From the NCBI GenBank assembly GCA_039707655.1, contig CM077667.1, forward strand, positions 416,869,409 through 416,933,408: a stretch of 64,000 nt of DNA, in the 5' to 3' direction. The notes below the pieces were generated by a model. It was given only the letters and a program-made list of their open reading frames with translations. It was not told the origin of the DNA and searched no databases. Shown here piece by piece: positions 23,230-34,550 of the stretch. How positions within the stretch are numbered: the first letter of the stretch is position 1; the number at the start of each line of letters is the position of its first letter. The DNA comes from Elymus sibiricus. Its lineage: Eukaryota > Streptophyta > Magnoliopsida > Poales > Poaceae. Position numbers and translations under genes: made by a program.

Positions 23230-25377
23230 ATGGACTCCGGCGCGCTCCTGCCTCCGACTGAGCCGTCAACCACCAGCAAACCCGGCGGACGCGGCGGATG
23301 GCCAGCCGCACTCTTCTTGATAGGTACGTACGCCTCCATCCATCTGAATTCAACTCTCAAGCAGTCAAACTCCACTGACCAGAGCTAGTTGTTCCCCTGC
23401 AGCGGTGGAGTTCGTGGAGCGCGTCGGCTTCTACGGCCTGCAGGGCAACCTGATCATGTACCTCACCGGCCCGCTGGGTCTGTCCACGGCGTCGGCCGCG
23501 GCCGGCGTGAACGTGTGGGCCGGCACGGCGTCGATGCTGCCGCTCCTCGGCGCGCTCGCCGCCGACTCCTGGATCGGCCGGTACCGGGCCATCGTAGCCG
23601 CCGGCGTCCTCTACCTCGTGGTTAGTTGGTGAACCCGCTCTGAATTCTTGACGTTTTGTGTGTCTTTTAGCTCCCTCCACGAGTCCATTTGCCGTCTGTT
23701 TCATTTTCGAAATATTATAGGTTTCTACGGTAGGTTTACCATCGTTTTCCTTCGAGTGCGTGTGACATCACCAGGGACGTCGCTATTATGCGCGAGTATG
23801 ATGTTAATCATTTGTGTTGTCGAATTGGATCTTTTCGCAAGGAATTTAGGATCACGGTGGCATCTTTCTAAAACTGTTTCATGGCGGAATTAGGCATAGT
23901 TTCACTTCAGCTGGCAGCCAATGTCGCTCTCCTACTATCGGAAATCAGCATTGTCTGAACCTAGTAATTCAATACATTTTTTCAGTAAAAAATTGTGCAT
24001 ACAGGCAGCTCAAAATAGTGTACAAACTATGTTATGGACAGAGCTTTGGGATGCTGACGGTCTCATCCATGGCACCACCACGTCAACTTCAACCAGCGGC
24101 ATCCTCTTCCCGCGCGGCGTTCTTCTACGCCACGATCTACGTGGTGGCGCTGGCGCAGGGCTTCCACAAGCCGAACGCGCAGGCCCTCGGGGCGGACCAG
24201 TTCCCCCGGAGCTCCTCCGACAGCACCGCGTCCCGCAGCTCTTTCTTCAACTGGCTCCATTTCTCCATGTCGTGGGGCTTCATCGTCGCCGTCGTCGCGC
24301 TGAGCTACGTGCAGGACAACGTCGGCTGGGCCGCCGGGTTCGGCGCATCCTGGGCCATGATGCTCGTGTCTCTGTCCGTGTTCTTGCTCGGCACGGGTAG
24401 GTACCGTGTCGCCGAGCAGCCACGCGACCGCCGTGCTCTTGCGCGGCTCGGGAAGACGTTTGCAGCCACGGCGCGTGCATGGACGGACATGGTCTTTCGT
24501 CGCAGCGCCGCCATGGACGCTGAATGGTAAGCTCGATCTCCATATATGCTGCCACGTTGCACATGCCATTACTGTAATTAACCTACGTTTATGCCAGTAC
24601 AGTTTACTGACGCCGAAAGAGCAGGAAGGCAAGGGGATCATGGTCAAGCTGCTTCCGATATGGATGACAAGCGTCGCGTACGCAATGGTCATCGCGCAGG
24701 TGTCCACTCTGTTCACGAAGCAGGGCAGCACGATGGACCGGCGCATCGGCACGGCCACAGGCCTCGTCGTGCCGCCCGCGGCGCTGCAGAGCTTCGTCGG
24801 CCTCGCAATCATCGCGTCCGTCCCCGTCTACGACCGCGCCTTCGTGCCCCTCGCGAGGCGCGTCACAAAGCACCCCTCCGGGATCACCATGCTCCAGCGC
24901 ATCGGCGCCGGCATGGCCATCGCGTCCGTCGCCATGGCCGTGGCCGCGCTCGTGGAAGCCGCGCGCCTCCGGGCGGCTAGGGACGCCGGCCTGGTCGACA
25001 GTCCGGGGGTGGCGGTGCCGATGAGCCTGTGGTGGATGGTGCCGCAGTACGTGCTGCTCGGCCTCGCCAACGTGTTCACCATCGTGGGCCTGGAGGAGTT
25101 CTTCTACGACCAGGTGCCCGACGCGCTCCGGAGCGTCGGGCTCGCGCTCTGCATGAGCATCATGGGCGTGGGGAGCTACGCCAGCGGCGTGCTCGTGTCG
25201 GCGATCGACTGGGCGACGAGGCGCACGGGGGAGAGCTGGTTCTCGGACAACATGAACCGCGCGCACCTCGACTACTTCTACTGGGCTCTGGCCGCGGTCG
25301 CTGCTCTGGAGGTGCTCGTTTTCCTGTATTTTTCCAGGCGATACGTCTACACTAACAAATGCGAGCTTGTAATGTAG
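23230..25377 (+). CDS. NPF transporter gene B (NRT1/PTR family), 4 exons
   Basis: Same family and likely role as gene A. Exons: 23230-23323, 23403-23620, 24042-24526, 24603-25377; GT-AG introns of 79, 421 and 76 bp; 523 aa. For intron 3 the acceptor tacag at 24602 is chosen over the nearer ccag at 24597, because the latter gives an immediate stop. The ExxER motif is intact (EFVER, residues 34-38). Also seen are FFNWLHFSMSWG, FTKQGSTMDRR, LEEFFYDQVPD and MNRAHLDYFYW. The central loop is about 55 residues and lacks the FLDKA-like motif. The N-terminus is short (GGRGGWPAALF before the first membrane segment). A decayed copy lies at 53149. It may be expressed separately from C, whose start is only 242 bp past this stop codon. 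Confidence 0.92.
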
Positions 25378-25618
25378 ACTTGGTGACTAGAAAAGTGAAA
25401 AGCAATCGATCTACATCTCATACTCTGTCACAATAATACAAATAAGTTATTAACTCGATCTAGACAGGCCCCTTCTCAATCACGCAGGTAGGCCACATGG
25501 TACTAATAAATACTACTGCCAAGGTCAGCTGTAATCTCTAGCTAGGTACGCCGGCAGAGAGTGAACAGATCACGCACCGGCACCACCTCCGGCCGGCCGG
25601 AGGCCAAGGCGCGGAGCG
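25378..25618 (+). promoter_or_regulatory. Short B-C intergenic region, promoter of gene C
   Basis: Only 241 bp separate B and C. ctagacaggccccttc (25460-25475) and tactaataaatact (25500-25513, possible TATA element) have counterparts before gene D (53697-53712 and 53742-53755). This shows that the B-tail plus C-promoter block was duplicated together. Confidence 0.55.
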
Positions 25619-28600
25619 ATGGAGTCAGGCGGGCCACTGGCACGTTCAGACCCACGCGACGGCCGCGGTGGCTGGCGCGCCGCCCTCTTCATCGTCGGTA
25701 CTCTCGCCGATCATTCACCGCGTTGAGTTGCCTCTTCTGATGTGTGAAGTCTGAACCACCATGTCTGCGCCGTGCGTGCAGCCGTCGGCTTCTTGGAACG
25801 CATCGGGTTCATCGGCGTGGGGGGCAACCTGATCACGTACCTCACCGGCCCGCTGGGCATATCCACGACGGCCGCGGCCGCCGGCGTGAACGCGTGGTCC
25901 GGGACCGTGCTGGTGCTGCCGCTCGTTGGCGCGCTCGCCGCCGACTCGCGCCTCGGGCGGTACCGGGCGGTCCTGCTCGCCGGCGTGCTCTACCTGCTGG
26001 TCAGTGCTAGCACAAACTTCGCCCCCTCCTCTGTTCCAAGCATCATATTCATATCCACGTCGTGCCTTGATTCCATTGCCATTGCGCGGTAGATACTTGT
26101 GCGGTGGAGGTGGCTATGATTCACTCTACCGTAGAATTTTTCGCGATGAATTGATTCTGGCAAGGTCTTTTTCAATCCCCGTCGCGGAATTGATTCACCG
26201 TCGCGTCATACAACGATATACAGCAACAAAAGAATCTGGTTGCAGAATCCAGGCGATCCTCGTTGTGCAATTGGAAGGGGACGGGCAGATCAGCAGCCAG
26301 CCAGCCATCCATGTGATGAGTCTGCTAGTCAATCCAAGACCAGTAATATAGTGCCCGTGGAGAGAAGAAATAGAAAGAGGAAAAGTATTCAAGCCGTGCA
26401 GTTTTAAGTTCTAGTAACACGCAATACGCGCGCACACGCAGCAGCAGCACGCACGCACACTGTTTCACGGGTACGACAACGACATCAGTTTCTGGGTCAC
26501 CAGGGTGGCGGACGGCGCGCCGCGGGTTCCAGCGACCCGGAGTATGAGATAGAATAGGATTTGTCCTGCCTTGTCTTGTACTTCAGCTTGGTCATTGTAT
26601 TCATATATATATATATGCCTACGAGGCTTAAACAATACAACAACTATTGCACCAAATCTCTCTCTCCTTTCCAACATGGTATCTGACGTAAGTTTCTAGA
26701 CCTAGCCGACGCCCGCCGCTTCCGCACCGTGCGCCGCCCCCGGGGCGGTCGGCCTTCATTACCGCCGCCGGGGGCCGCGCCGCCCGTACCATGGGTTCGT
26801 CCCCCGGTCATGTTGACCGGCTGCCCTAGAAAGTCTTTTCCCGATCTCTTGATCCGGGGTTTTCTCTCTTCCGCCGGTCGCATTGATCGGCGTTTCCTTT
26901 TTGGTTTTCCGATCTAAGATCGGTTTGCGTCGCCTGCCGCTGCCGCCGCCGACCCCGCGCCTCTACTCCGACATCGGCGCGACCCGGCCTCTACACCGAC
27001 CCGGCGGCCTCGCACGACGCGGCGGCCCCTCACGGCCGTCGCACGCGCGTCTGCTCGCCCGTCGCCCTATGCCGGCTGTCACCGCCCTGGTCCGATTGGG
27101 ACTCCTGCATTGCCCCAACCCTGCGGCCTCGCGCCGGCCCGCCCATCGATCTACGCCGCGCCTGTACGGCCGCCCTGCCAACCGTCGTCGTCGGGTTCAT
27201 CTCATACTCCGCCGCCATCCCGCCTCCATCGATCGGCGTCCCCAACCTCGCGCGCGATCGGATTGATCACCCGCCCGCCGCCGCGATCCGCCTCATCTAC
27301 GCCGTGCGACCAACCTGGCCCGTCGGTTGCGCGCGCCTCCACAGGTCCCGTGAACACTGTCCCAAGTAAAGCGCGCCCGTCCACCGATCGAGCATCGGGC
27401 TGCCGTTGCGTCGCCCCGTCGGGCCGCAGCGCCGCCGCCCCGTGGTTCTCCCCGCGGCCGCATCGACCCGCGTGTTGCCGCTGCTTCGCCCCTTCGGGCC
27501 GTAGTGTCGCGGCCCGCGGTCCAGGTCGTCCCCGTGGCTGCACCAACCCTCGCGCTGCCGCTGCGTCGCCCCATCGGGCCGTAGCGAGCGTGGCATCCGG
27601 TCTCCGCCGCCGCCCGAGGCCGTCCCCGTGGTCGCACCGACCCGCGCTTCGCCGCCGCGCCGCCCCTTTGGGCCGTAGCGTCGTGGCTCGCGGTCACCGC
27701 AGCCGCCCCGACCCACCTGCTGCCGCTGCGTCGCCCCTTCGGGTCGTAGCGCTGCGGCCCGCGGTCCACTCCGTCGTCCCCGCGCGTCGACTTCCCGTAG
27801 TATGCGCCGCGCCGTCTCCCTCGGCGCAGGAACGCCACCGTCCGTGCCGGTCTTCGTCACGTTGTCGGGTTCATCGCCTACTTCAAGCATCGCCGCCACG
27901 CTCCTAACCAGCCGCCGCCGCTGCCGTCAGGCCGCGGCCACCGCTCTTCTTCGGCACCGCTGCAGCTCGCTCACCCGAGCCGCGCCGCCAGTCCACCCCT
28001 TCTTCTTCGTCCAGCACCAGCTCATCGCCAGCGTCGTCGTCGTCTACCCCGACCACTTCATCGACTCCAACCACCGCGGGCAACATCGCCCCCCCACCGA
28101 TTTGCACCGCAACCGTCGTCGAGTCCTTCTCTGCTAGCATCCTCGACATGGTGTACAAGTTGTTTGCAGGTCCCCGTCTACGCATGCCCGGTGCTGGCAA
28201 CACCGAGGCGTGCCTTCGTCCCCAATGTGTTCCCAGGTCTGGCAAGCCTGGAGCGACGCATCGTCAACATCGACTTCGTCCGTCTACGCATGCCCGGTGC
28301 TGGCAACACCGATGCGTGCCTTCGTCCAAGACGTGTCCCCGAACTTGGCAATCCCGGCGCGACACGTCTCAACTTCATCTTCTTCCCGGTGCACCACTAC
28401 TTCGACACCACTGCGACCATGACTAACTCGACGCCTCCTTGCGCCCGCGGCTCCTTGGCGATTACCTCGACACCGGCTACCCCGACTCGATATCGACCAC
28501 GGCATTCTTCGCACGGCTACCTCGACCACGGCTACACCACCCTACGCTCTCGGCTACCTCGACAAACGGCACAAAGGGCTACCACCTTGCTTGAGCATCC

Positions 28601-31263
28601 TCGTCGGTTTCTACTCCAGCCACGACTTCCGCGATGCATCGACCGTTACGACTGTGTGTGGGGGGGGGGGGGATAATCGTCGGCTTACCTTCGGATTCTT
28701 CTCCAGTCTTCACCGTCTGCGTCGCTACCGTTGTGACTGCGAGGGGGTGTTGAGTATCGTGATTAGTTAGGAAATATGAGATAGACTAGGATTTGTCCTG
28801 CCTTGTCTTGTATTCCAAGTTGGTCATTGTACTCCTATATATATGCCCACGAGGCTCAAACAATACAACAACTATTGCACCAAATCTCTCTCTCCCTTCC
28901 AATAGTCACAAACAGGCACACAGTAGAAAGATTTTTTTTATGGAGAGCCATTTGCGGCCACTAAAAAATGAGTTGAGTTGAGTTTGCGAGTTAATTTCTT
29001 ATTAAAATTGTGAAGAGTTAATCGTTTGAGGGTTCAGCTAGACATGGTTAACTCCTCAAAATAGATTTTTTTTACAAAATTAAAAGTACTAGCAAAATGC
29101 CCGTACGTTGCTACGAAACTAAAATATGAGTAAGGTCACGGTTTAAGAGCATAAGTTTGAGTTAGAGTCACATTTTTGCATTTTGTTATTTCTGCATTCT
29201 TCAAGTGTGAAAGTAGTACTCCCTCCGTCCCGGTGTATAAGGCATTCGCGTAGTTTTAGGTCATCGATTTGAGGAATTAAATATGTGTTATATGTCATGA
29301 AAAGTATATCACTAGATTTTTACACGGATGTAGTTTCTAAATATATATTTTTTGTCACATTATAATACATATTTAGATAGTTAAATTGTCGATATAGAAC
29401 TACGCAAATGACTTATACACCGGGACGGAGGTAGTAGTGTACTTGTTAATTCGTTTTAGATCCCACATGTGAGTAAAGTGCATTTGTTTATTTATGTCTC
29501 TTGAAAGGTTGCTAGTCCCATATGTGGGTAAGGGTGCATTTTTTTTTATTGGTGAAAGTTGTTGGTCTCACAAGTGAATTCACCATCAATTCCAACCTTT
29601 ATAGGTAGGAAAGATTTAGGGAATGTCTAGGTCTCAGTCGACTGAGATTTCGCGAAGTCTCAATCAAGTAATATAGTATGCAAGAAGAAAAAAAACTAAA
29701 AAGAAATTGTTTGCATGAATCTCGATGCAAGATCAACGGATTATAGTATCGACTGAGACTTCGCGAAGTCACAGTCGACTGATTTTTAGCAAAGCCGAAA
29801 GATTTAAGGGATCGATTAGAGATGTTTTGTTCTTGACTTTTAAGTTGTTGCAGCCTGTACACTCGTTTGCAACGTGTTCGTGTGCATATTTGACATCCCG
29901 TTACTAACTTACTATTGTTGATGTCTGATGATGAGCAGAGCCTGGGAATGTTGACGGTCTCATCCATGCTCCAAACGCGACGACTTCATCCCGCCGAATG
30001 CCATGGCACAACCACGACCTGCTCGACGTCATCGCCACCTGCTCAGCTCGGCTTCTTCTACACCGCTCTCTACCTTCTTGCGCTGGCGCAGGGCTTCCAC
30101 AAGCCGTGCTCGGAGGCCCTGGGTGCGGACCAGTTCGATTCCAGCGCGGGCGCGTCCCGGAGCTCCTACTTCAACTGGTTCCACTTCTGCATGTCGTGGG
30201 GCTACGCCATCGCGGCGACCGCGGTCACTTACACCGAGGAGAACGTCGGCTGGACGGCAGGGTTCGCCGCGTGCTGGGCCATCATGGTGGTGTACCTCGC
30301 TGTATTCTTGCTTGGCAGGGGGACGTACCGGGTAGAGCAGCCCGTGGACGTCAGTTCCCTTGGGCGGCTCACCGAGAAGTTGGTCTTTTCTCGAACTGAT
30401 GCCACCATTGACACCCAACGGTGAGCACGCGCGGGTGCAAATTGACTTGACTCGGAGATGGCATCAAAGTGAGCACTGACGGCTGTGTCTACGCGTGCAG
30501 GCTTTTGGAGACAAATCAGGACGCGTTCCTCGTTAAGCTGCTTCCTATCTGGCTGTCAAGCTTAGTGTTTGCCGCGTGCATCTCGCAGATCACCACCCTG
30601 TTCACCAAGCAGGGCAGCACGATGGACCGGCGTCTGGGCGGGGCCGCGGACCTCGTCGTGCCGCCGGCGGCGCTGCAGTGCTGCATCAGCTTCACCTACA
30701 TAGCCCTGGTCCCTGTCTACGACCGCGCCATTGTACCCTTCGTGAGGCGCCTCACCGGGCACCCCGGGGGCATCACCATGCTCCAGCGCATCGGCGCCGG
30801 GATGGTCTTGGCCTCCGTCACCATGGTCGTCGCAGCGCTCGTGGAAGCCAAGCGCCTCCGCGTGGCCGAGGACGCGGGCCTGCTCGACCGGCCGGACGTG
30901 GCGGTGCCGATGAGCCTATGCTGGCTGGTGCCGCAGTACGTCCTTATCGGCCTCGCGGAGGTGTTCAGCTACATCGGGCTGGAGGAGTTCTTCTATGACC
31001 AGGTGCCCGACGCACTCCGCAGCGTGGGGCTGGCGCTATGCCTGAGCATCTTCGGCGCGGGGAGCTACGCCAGCGGCACGCTCGTGTGGGCAATCGACTG
31101 GGCCACGACGAGGGGCGGCGGAGAGAGCTGGTTCTCCGACAACCTCAACCGTGCACACCTTGATTACTTCTACTGGATACTCGCTGGCCTCGGCGCTTTA
31201 GAGGTGGTCATGTTCTTGTACTTTGCAAAACAATATGTCTACCGAAACAAACCTGAGCAATGA
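25619..31263 (+). CDS. NPF transporter gene C (NRT1/PTR family), 4 exons with 3.9-kb intron 2
   Basis: Exons: 25619-25697, 25782-25999, 29939-30420, 30501-31263; introns of 84, 3939 and 80 bp, all GT-AG. The spliced frame is open for 513 aa. Intron 2 is swollen by a retroelement (26539-28904), a Stowaway MITE and a palindromic MITE. Motifs: SYFNWFHFCMSWG, FTKQGSTMDRR, LEEFFYDQVPD, LNRAHLDYFYW. In the first membrane segment the ExxER motif reads GFLER (residues 29-33), so the first Glu, linked to proton coupling in this family, is Gly. The central loop is about 43 residues, the shortest kind here. Closest to gene D. It looks intact, but the large intron could reduce expression. Whether exons 1-2 and 3-4 are still joined in the transcript needs RNA evidence. 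Confidence 0.87.
26539..26676 (+). repeat. 5' LTR of the intron-C retroelement (start truncated)
   Basis: It begins agtatgagatag, whereas the partner starts tgttgagtatcg about 28 bp earlier in alignment. It ends ttccaaca and is followed at once by the primer site. Confidence 0.75.
27409..27752 (+). repeat. GC-rich interspersed repeats inside the retroelement
   Basis: A block like cgtcgccccttcgggccgta occurs five times (27409, 27483, 27564, 27658, 27729), 71-94 bp apart. It is part of an old, imperfect tandem array and explains the long chance ORFs on both strands. Confidence 0.7.
28176..28387 (+). repeat. Two tandem copies of a 106-bp unit in the retroelement
   Basis: gtctacgcatgcccggtgct starts both units (28176 and 28282). 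The first 45 bp are almost identical (one difference); the rest is diverged. Confidence 0.8.
28748..28904 (+). repeat. 3' LTR of the intron-C retroelement
   Basis: It starts TGTTGAGTATCG right after the polypurine tract gcgaggggg, and ends ccttccaata, where the partner has ttccaaca. The match with the left LTR covers 26539-26676. Confidence 0.78.
29089..29120 (-). other. Helitron-like 3' end (minus strand)
   Basis: On the minus strand the text reads cgtagcaacgtacgggcatt then ttgCTAGT. It has a GC-rich hairpin (cgta...tacg) about ten bases before CTAG. The same core occurs at 60808 and 61151 on the + strand. The opposite end could not be placed. Confidence 0.4.
29219..29434. repeat. Stowaway-type MITE in intron 2 of gene C
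   Basis: ctccctccgtcccggtgtat at the left and atacaccgggacggaggtag at the right are inverted repeats. TA duplications lie at 29217-29218 and 29435-29436. Length is 216 bp. Confidence 0.9.
29624..29790 (+). repeat. Palindromic MITE, copy 1 (intron 2 of gene C)
   Basis: The ends tgtctaggtctcagtcgac and cagtcgactgatttttagc are imperfect inverted repeats. Each arm holds a form of the near-palindrome gagacttcgcgaagtctc. A reverse-oriented homologue is at 54663-54808 in intron 2 of gene D. No coding capacity. The exon 3 splice acceptor of gene C is only about 150 bp further on. Confidence 0.75.
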
Positions 31264-31349
31264 TCCGTACGTCCTCCATCAGTTTAACTAGTATTTAGCA
31301 TTTTCCCCAAAAAAAAATCAAAACGGAGGCAAAAGCTTTGTCTCGTCTC
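31264..31349 (+). other. 3' flank of gene C
   Basis: Short AT-rich sequence with an eight-A run near 31310. It may hold the 3' UTR; no polyadenylation signal is firmly visible. Confidence 0.35.
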
Positions 31350-31990
31350 TTTTTTTCGAAAAAACTTCCAATCTATTCATCTTTAATCATGGCAGTACAA
31401 CGAACACCAGAAATAATAAAAATTACATCCAGATCCGAAGACCACCTAGCGACGACTACAAGCACTGAAGCGAGCCGAAGGCGCGCCGCCGTCATTGCCC
31501 CTCCCTCGCCGGAGCTGGGCAAAACTTGTTGTAGTAGACAGTCGGGGAGTCATCGTGCTAAGGTCCCATAGGACCAGCGCAACAGAACAGCAACCGTCGC
31601 CGATGAAGAGTAACGTAGATCAGAAGGATCCAACCTGAAAACACATGAACGTAGACGAACTACGACCAGATCCGAGCAAATCCACCAAGGATAGATCCGC
31701 CGGAGACACATCTCCACACGCCCACCGACGATGCTAGACACACCATCGGGACGGGGGCTAGGCAGGGAGAACCTTATTCCATCTCCAGGGAGCCGCCGTC
31801 TCGTCTTCCTGAGCAGGACACAAACCCTAACAAAACGTGAAGGAACAACTGAAAACAGAGCCCTCCCGCCGACAAGGGCCGAGATCCACAGCGCCGCCAT
31901 GGCCCTAAGGCCACCGGAGACGAGGCGGACCGCCGGCGGCGCCGGCGGGAGGCAGGGAAACCCTAGACTTTTCTTGGGGAGGCTCTTTTA
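31350..31990 (-). mobile_element. Minus-strand repeat unit 1 (unclassified, non-LTR-like)
   Basis: Read on the minus strand it starts near gcctccccaagaaaagtcta followed by gggtttccctgcc. It runs through GC-rich text with no protein motif, and ends gaatagattggaagtttttt and cgaaaaaaa, an A-rich tail. The tail form is common to 3' ends of Triticeae non-LTR elements. No target duplication was found. Confidence 0.45.
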
Positions 31991-33480
31991 TCTTTGATGT
32001 TCTTAGCTTTGCCTCATCTCATTGATAAAGAAGAAGGGAATTGCCCGGTTAATTATGGAAAACCGGGCGAAAACCGGTACAACCCACGAAGGGGCAAGAC
32101 CAGCCAACCTGGCTATCCACACAAGACCCAGACATGCCGCCAAGGAGTAGCGCCGTCGAGGCGGGCCATGAGTGTCATCGTCATCACTCCTCCGCGAGCC
32201 AGCGACTCCGACTTCACCACAAACCCCATCAGCCAGGCACACACCGCAACAACCTGCACGAAGTCCGCATCGACCTATGCCAAACAGTTGGCCACCAGGA
32301 TCAACGACGAGACAGCTCCGACTTTGAAGGCGACAAAAGCAGAAGAAATATGCAGGACTCGCGCCGACGAAGACCTCCTCGGAAACCACCGAACACCCGT
32401 CATTGTTGCCGCCTAGGCCTTTCCAAGGCAGCTCCGACTCCGCGACACCACAGCGAGACCAAGAGAAAACCAGTCGGACACGCCGGAAAGAGCCGACTAC
32501 CGAAACACTGCCGCGACTCTGCACTGCGCACCACCAGCATCGTTGCCAAACAAGAAGCCACCCCGAACCTTCACATCGACAAATGGCCACTGCCAATCAC
32601 GATGTCGTGTATGTCCAGCCCCGGAAAAGCACGCAGGGAATCACCGTCTTCAAGACGACGCCCTCAGGAGGGGAAGCGACGTGGAACGACGTCGTCGTCC
32701 AACCCTGCACCAGAGGGTCAAGGTCTTCACCCGAAGATGAGATCCGAGGCTGGAGAGAGAGGAGAGCTCCACGATGACCCCCCAAGAGGGAAAGCGACAT
32801 CCACGGACGCCGCGTCATCAGGCTTTCGCCCGGAGCAACCCAGAAGACTCCGCACCCTCACGCAATCGGACAGCAACGCCGTCGACCTGCAAATCCGCTG
32901 GCCCAAACACCTCCAACGCGGCGGCGGTGCCACCACCACGCCGGAGCAACCTTCCTCGCCGCCAACAGAAGCCAGCGGGCCAAATCGGGGCGCGAACCAG
33001 ATCTGGCGCCCCCAGCACCAGCACACCGACGCAACGGCCGGCCAGGCTCCAAACCACGCCCCACAAACCACCAGGAAGCAGGAGGGGGGACTGCCACCCC
33101 ACCCCGACACGCCGAGCGAGGGGGATTTCACCGGCGGCGCCGGACCGGGCGGACGTCCGAAAACCGCCAGCCAGGAGGCGCTGCAGGGGCTGATGGCAGG
33201 GGCGCGAGACGGAGCAGAGGACTGCCGGGGAGTGTCGCGACGACCGCAGCGCCGGAGGCCGAGCCTCCCCCACCTGGAGCCCGCACCGCTGAGAATGACG
33301 CCGCGTGCGAGAGAAAGAAGCCCCGCCGCCGCCGTCCGCTGCACGGGCTTCGCTCGGCGGTTTCCTCCGACGGCGGCACAGCGGGTGGATCCAGAAAGAG
33401 GGGTGGCGGCGCGGCGAGTTAGGGTTTCCCCAGAGTCGCCTGAGAGGCGACGCATTTTCTCAATGACGCCTAATAGCATG
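31991..33480 (-). mobile_element. Minus-strand repeat unit 2 (unclassified, GC-rich)
   Basis: On the minus strand it starts cgtcgcctctcaggcgact, with ggggaaaccctaac soon after, like unit 1. It continues GC-rich with long chance ORFs on both strands, and reaches caattcccttcttctttatc then aatgagatgaggcaaag at 32005-32045. The units lie head to tail. A + strand ORF of 463 codons (32134-33525) has no recognisable domain and is read here as a by-product of high GC content. Confidence 0.45.
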
Positions 33481-34550
33481 TATTTAGCCTATTTGGTTGG
33501 GGCAGTGGTGACTCAGCTCGTCTAAGATCGATCCTTGGGATCAACGTGGATGTGTATATGTTGTAGATCTTAATAGACAGATATCAGGTGTGTGTAGTGA
33601 TGTGTGTGTGCGCGCGTGTTCTGTGTGTTGTGTGTTCGTACTGATCTACGACTTTCTACTGCCTTATCCAGTAACTACGGCTCAAATTCTTTATAAAAAA
33701 AGTTTAGTTAGGAGTAAGTTGCCGACAAATTAAATATGGGTCAGTTGATTTCGTTGGAAAGAAATAAGAAGCACAACAAAGCACCGAGGCCGCCGCTAGT
33801 GGCGCCGGGAAGGCCTCGGCTAGAAGGAGTTGTAGTCGATGGCAGCCGGCGGAGGTAAGTCCAAAACTTGACCGCTTAGTGTGTGTGTGTATGTTTGGTG
33901 GTGGTGGTGGTGGTTGGGAGGGGGATTGTGCAGGCTTGATGGAAAATTCTAGTGGTTCTTCGGTTTAGAGGGATGACCAGGGAGGATGCAAGCACGATGA
34001 TGGACGGCGATGATGGGAGGGTGTGGATGGCTTGGGAGCGCCGACGGCCACAGATAATGGTTCGACCGCAGGTCCATAAGACGGTCTGGGAAAGAAGGTG
34101 AACATGAAGGGCCGAAGGTTAAACAAGGCAATTTGGTTGTTCATTTTGCATCGGACATCTCAAAACAAATTTGCTGATCGCAGAAAGAAAAATTCATCCG
34201 ACCAACCCCTAGCCTACCCCATTTTTAGAAGTTCTATGACATAAATAGACTCATAGTGATTTTATAAGAAGGAATTGACCATTTCCTCATTTTGGACAGA
34301 GGAAAGTTTGCTTGAACACCAAATTTTGCTTGCTCGTGCAATTTCCACAAATACGCGGGGGTTCTTTAATTTACTAAGCTTACTAGAGTCCAAAACTCTC
34401 ACAATTAACTGAGGTGTAGGGTTTTTTCCCATGATTTTGACCTGGTCATCGTTTCGATGGGTCCCTTTGGTCATTGCATGGGATTTTTTTTGTCACCGCA
34501 TGGGATTTCAGTTCGAATGGGCATTCGGTCTATCCGAATCAGTCGGTTCG
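33481..34550. other. Spacer with simple repeats
   Basis: Holds a GT/GC-rich microsatellite (33589-33640), a gt then ggt repeat (33877-33921), and otherwise unassigned DNA. The last five bases, gttcg, are the target duplication of the next element. Confidence 0.5.

Larger units (their letters stand above)
26539..28904 (+). mobile_element. Non-coding LTR retroelement in intron 2 of gene C
   Basis: Direct repeats at 26539-26676 and 28748-28904 share gggatttgtcctgcc-type, ttgtcttgta, ttggtcattgta, atatatatgcc and aatacaacaactattgcacc blocks. After the first, tggtatctgacg is an initiator-Met-like primer site (26677-26688). Before the second, gcgaggggg is a polypurine tract. The left LTR lacks about 28 bp at its start, so no target duplication could be seen. 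The 2.07-kb interior is about 65-70% GC and has no gag or pol motifs, despite long chance ORFs on both strands. It is the size of a small LARD; family unnamed here. Confidence 0.8.

Noticed and set aside
25378..25618. B and C as one fused or polycistronic gene
   Set aside because: B ends with its own stop after a complete twelve-segment transporter, and C begins with a new first exon and its own promoter-like block that recurs before D.
25926..26351. ORF extending past exon 2 of gene C
   Set aside because: Reads through the splice donor into intron 2 in another frame; no NPF similarity after the donor.
26883..27907. Several 100-265 codon ORFs on both strands
   Set aside because: They fall within the GC-rich interior of the retroelement in intron 2 of gene C, where repeated blocks keep many frames open at once. 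No gag or pol motif is found.
32134..33525. A 463-codon + strand ORF
   Set aside because: It lies in GC-rich repeat DNA, has long overlapping frames on the other strand, low-complexity Pro/Arg/Ser composition and no domain. Read as chance.
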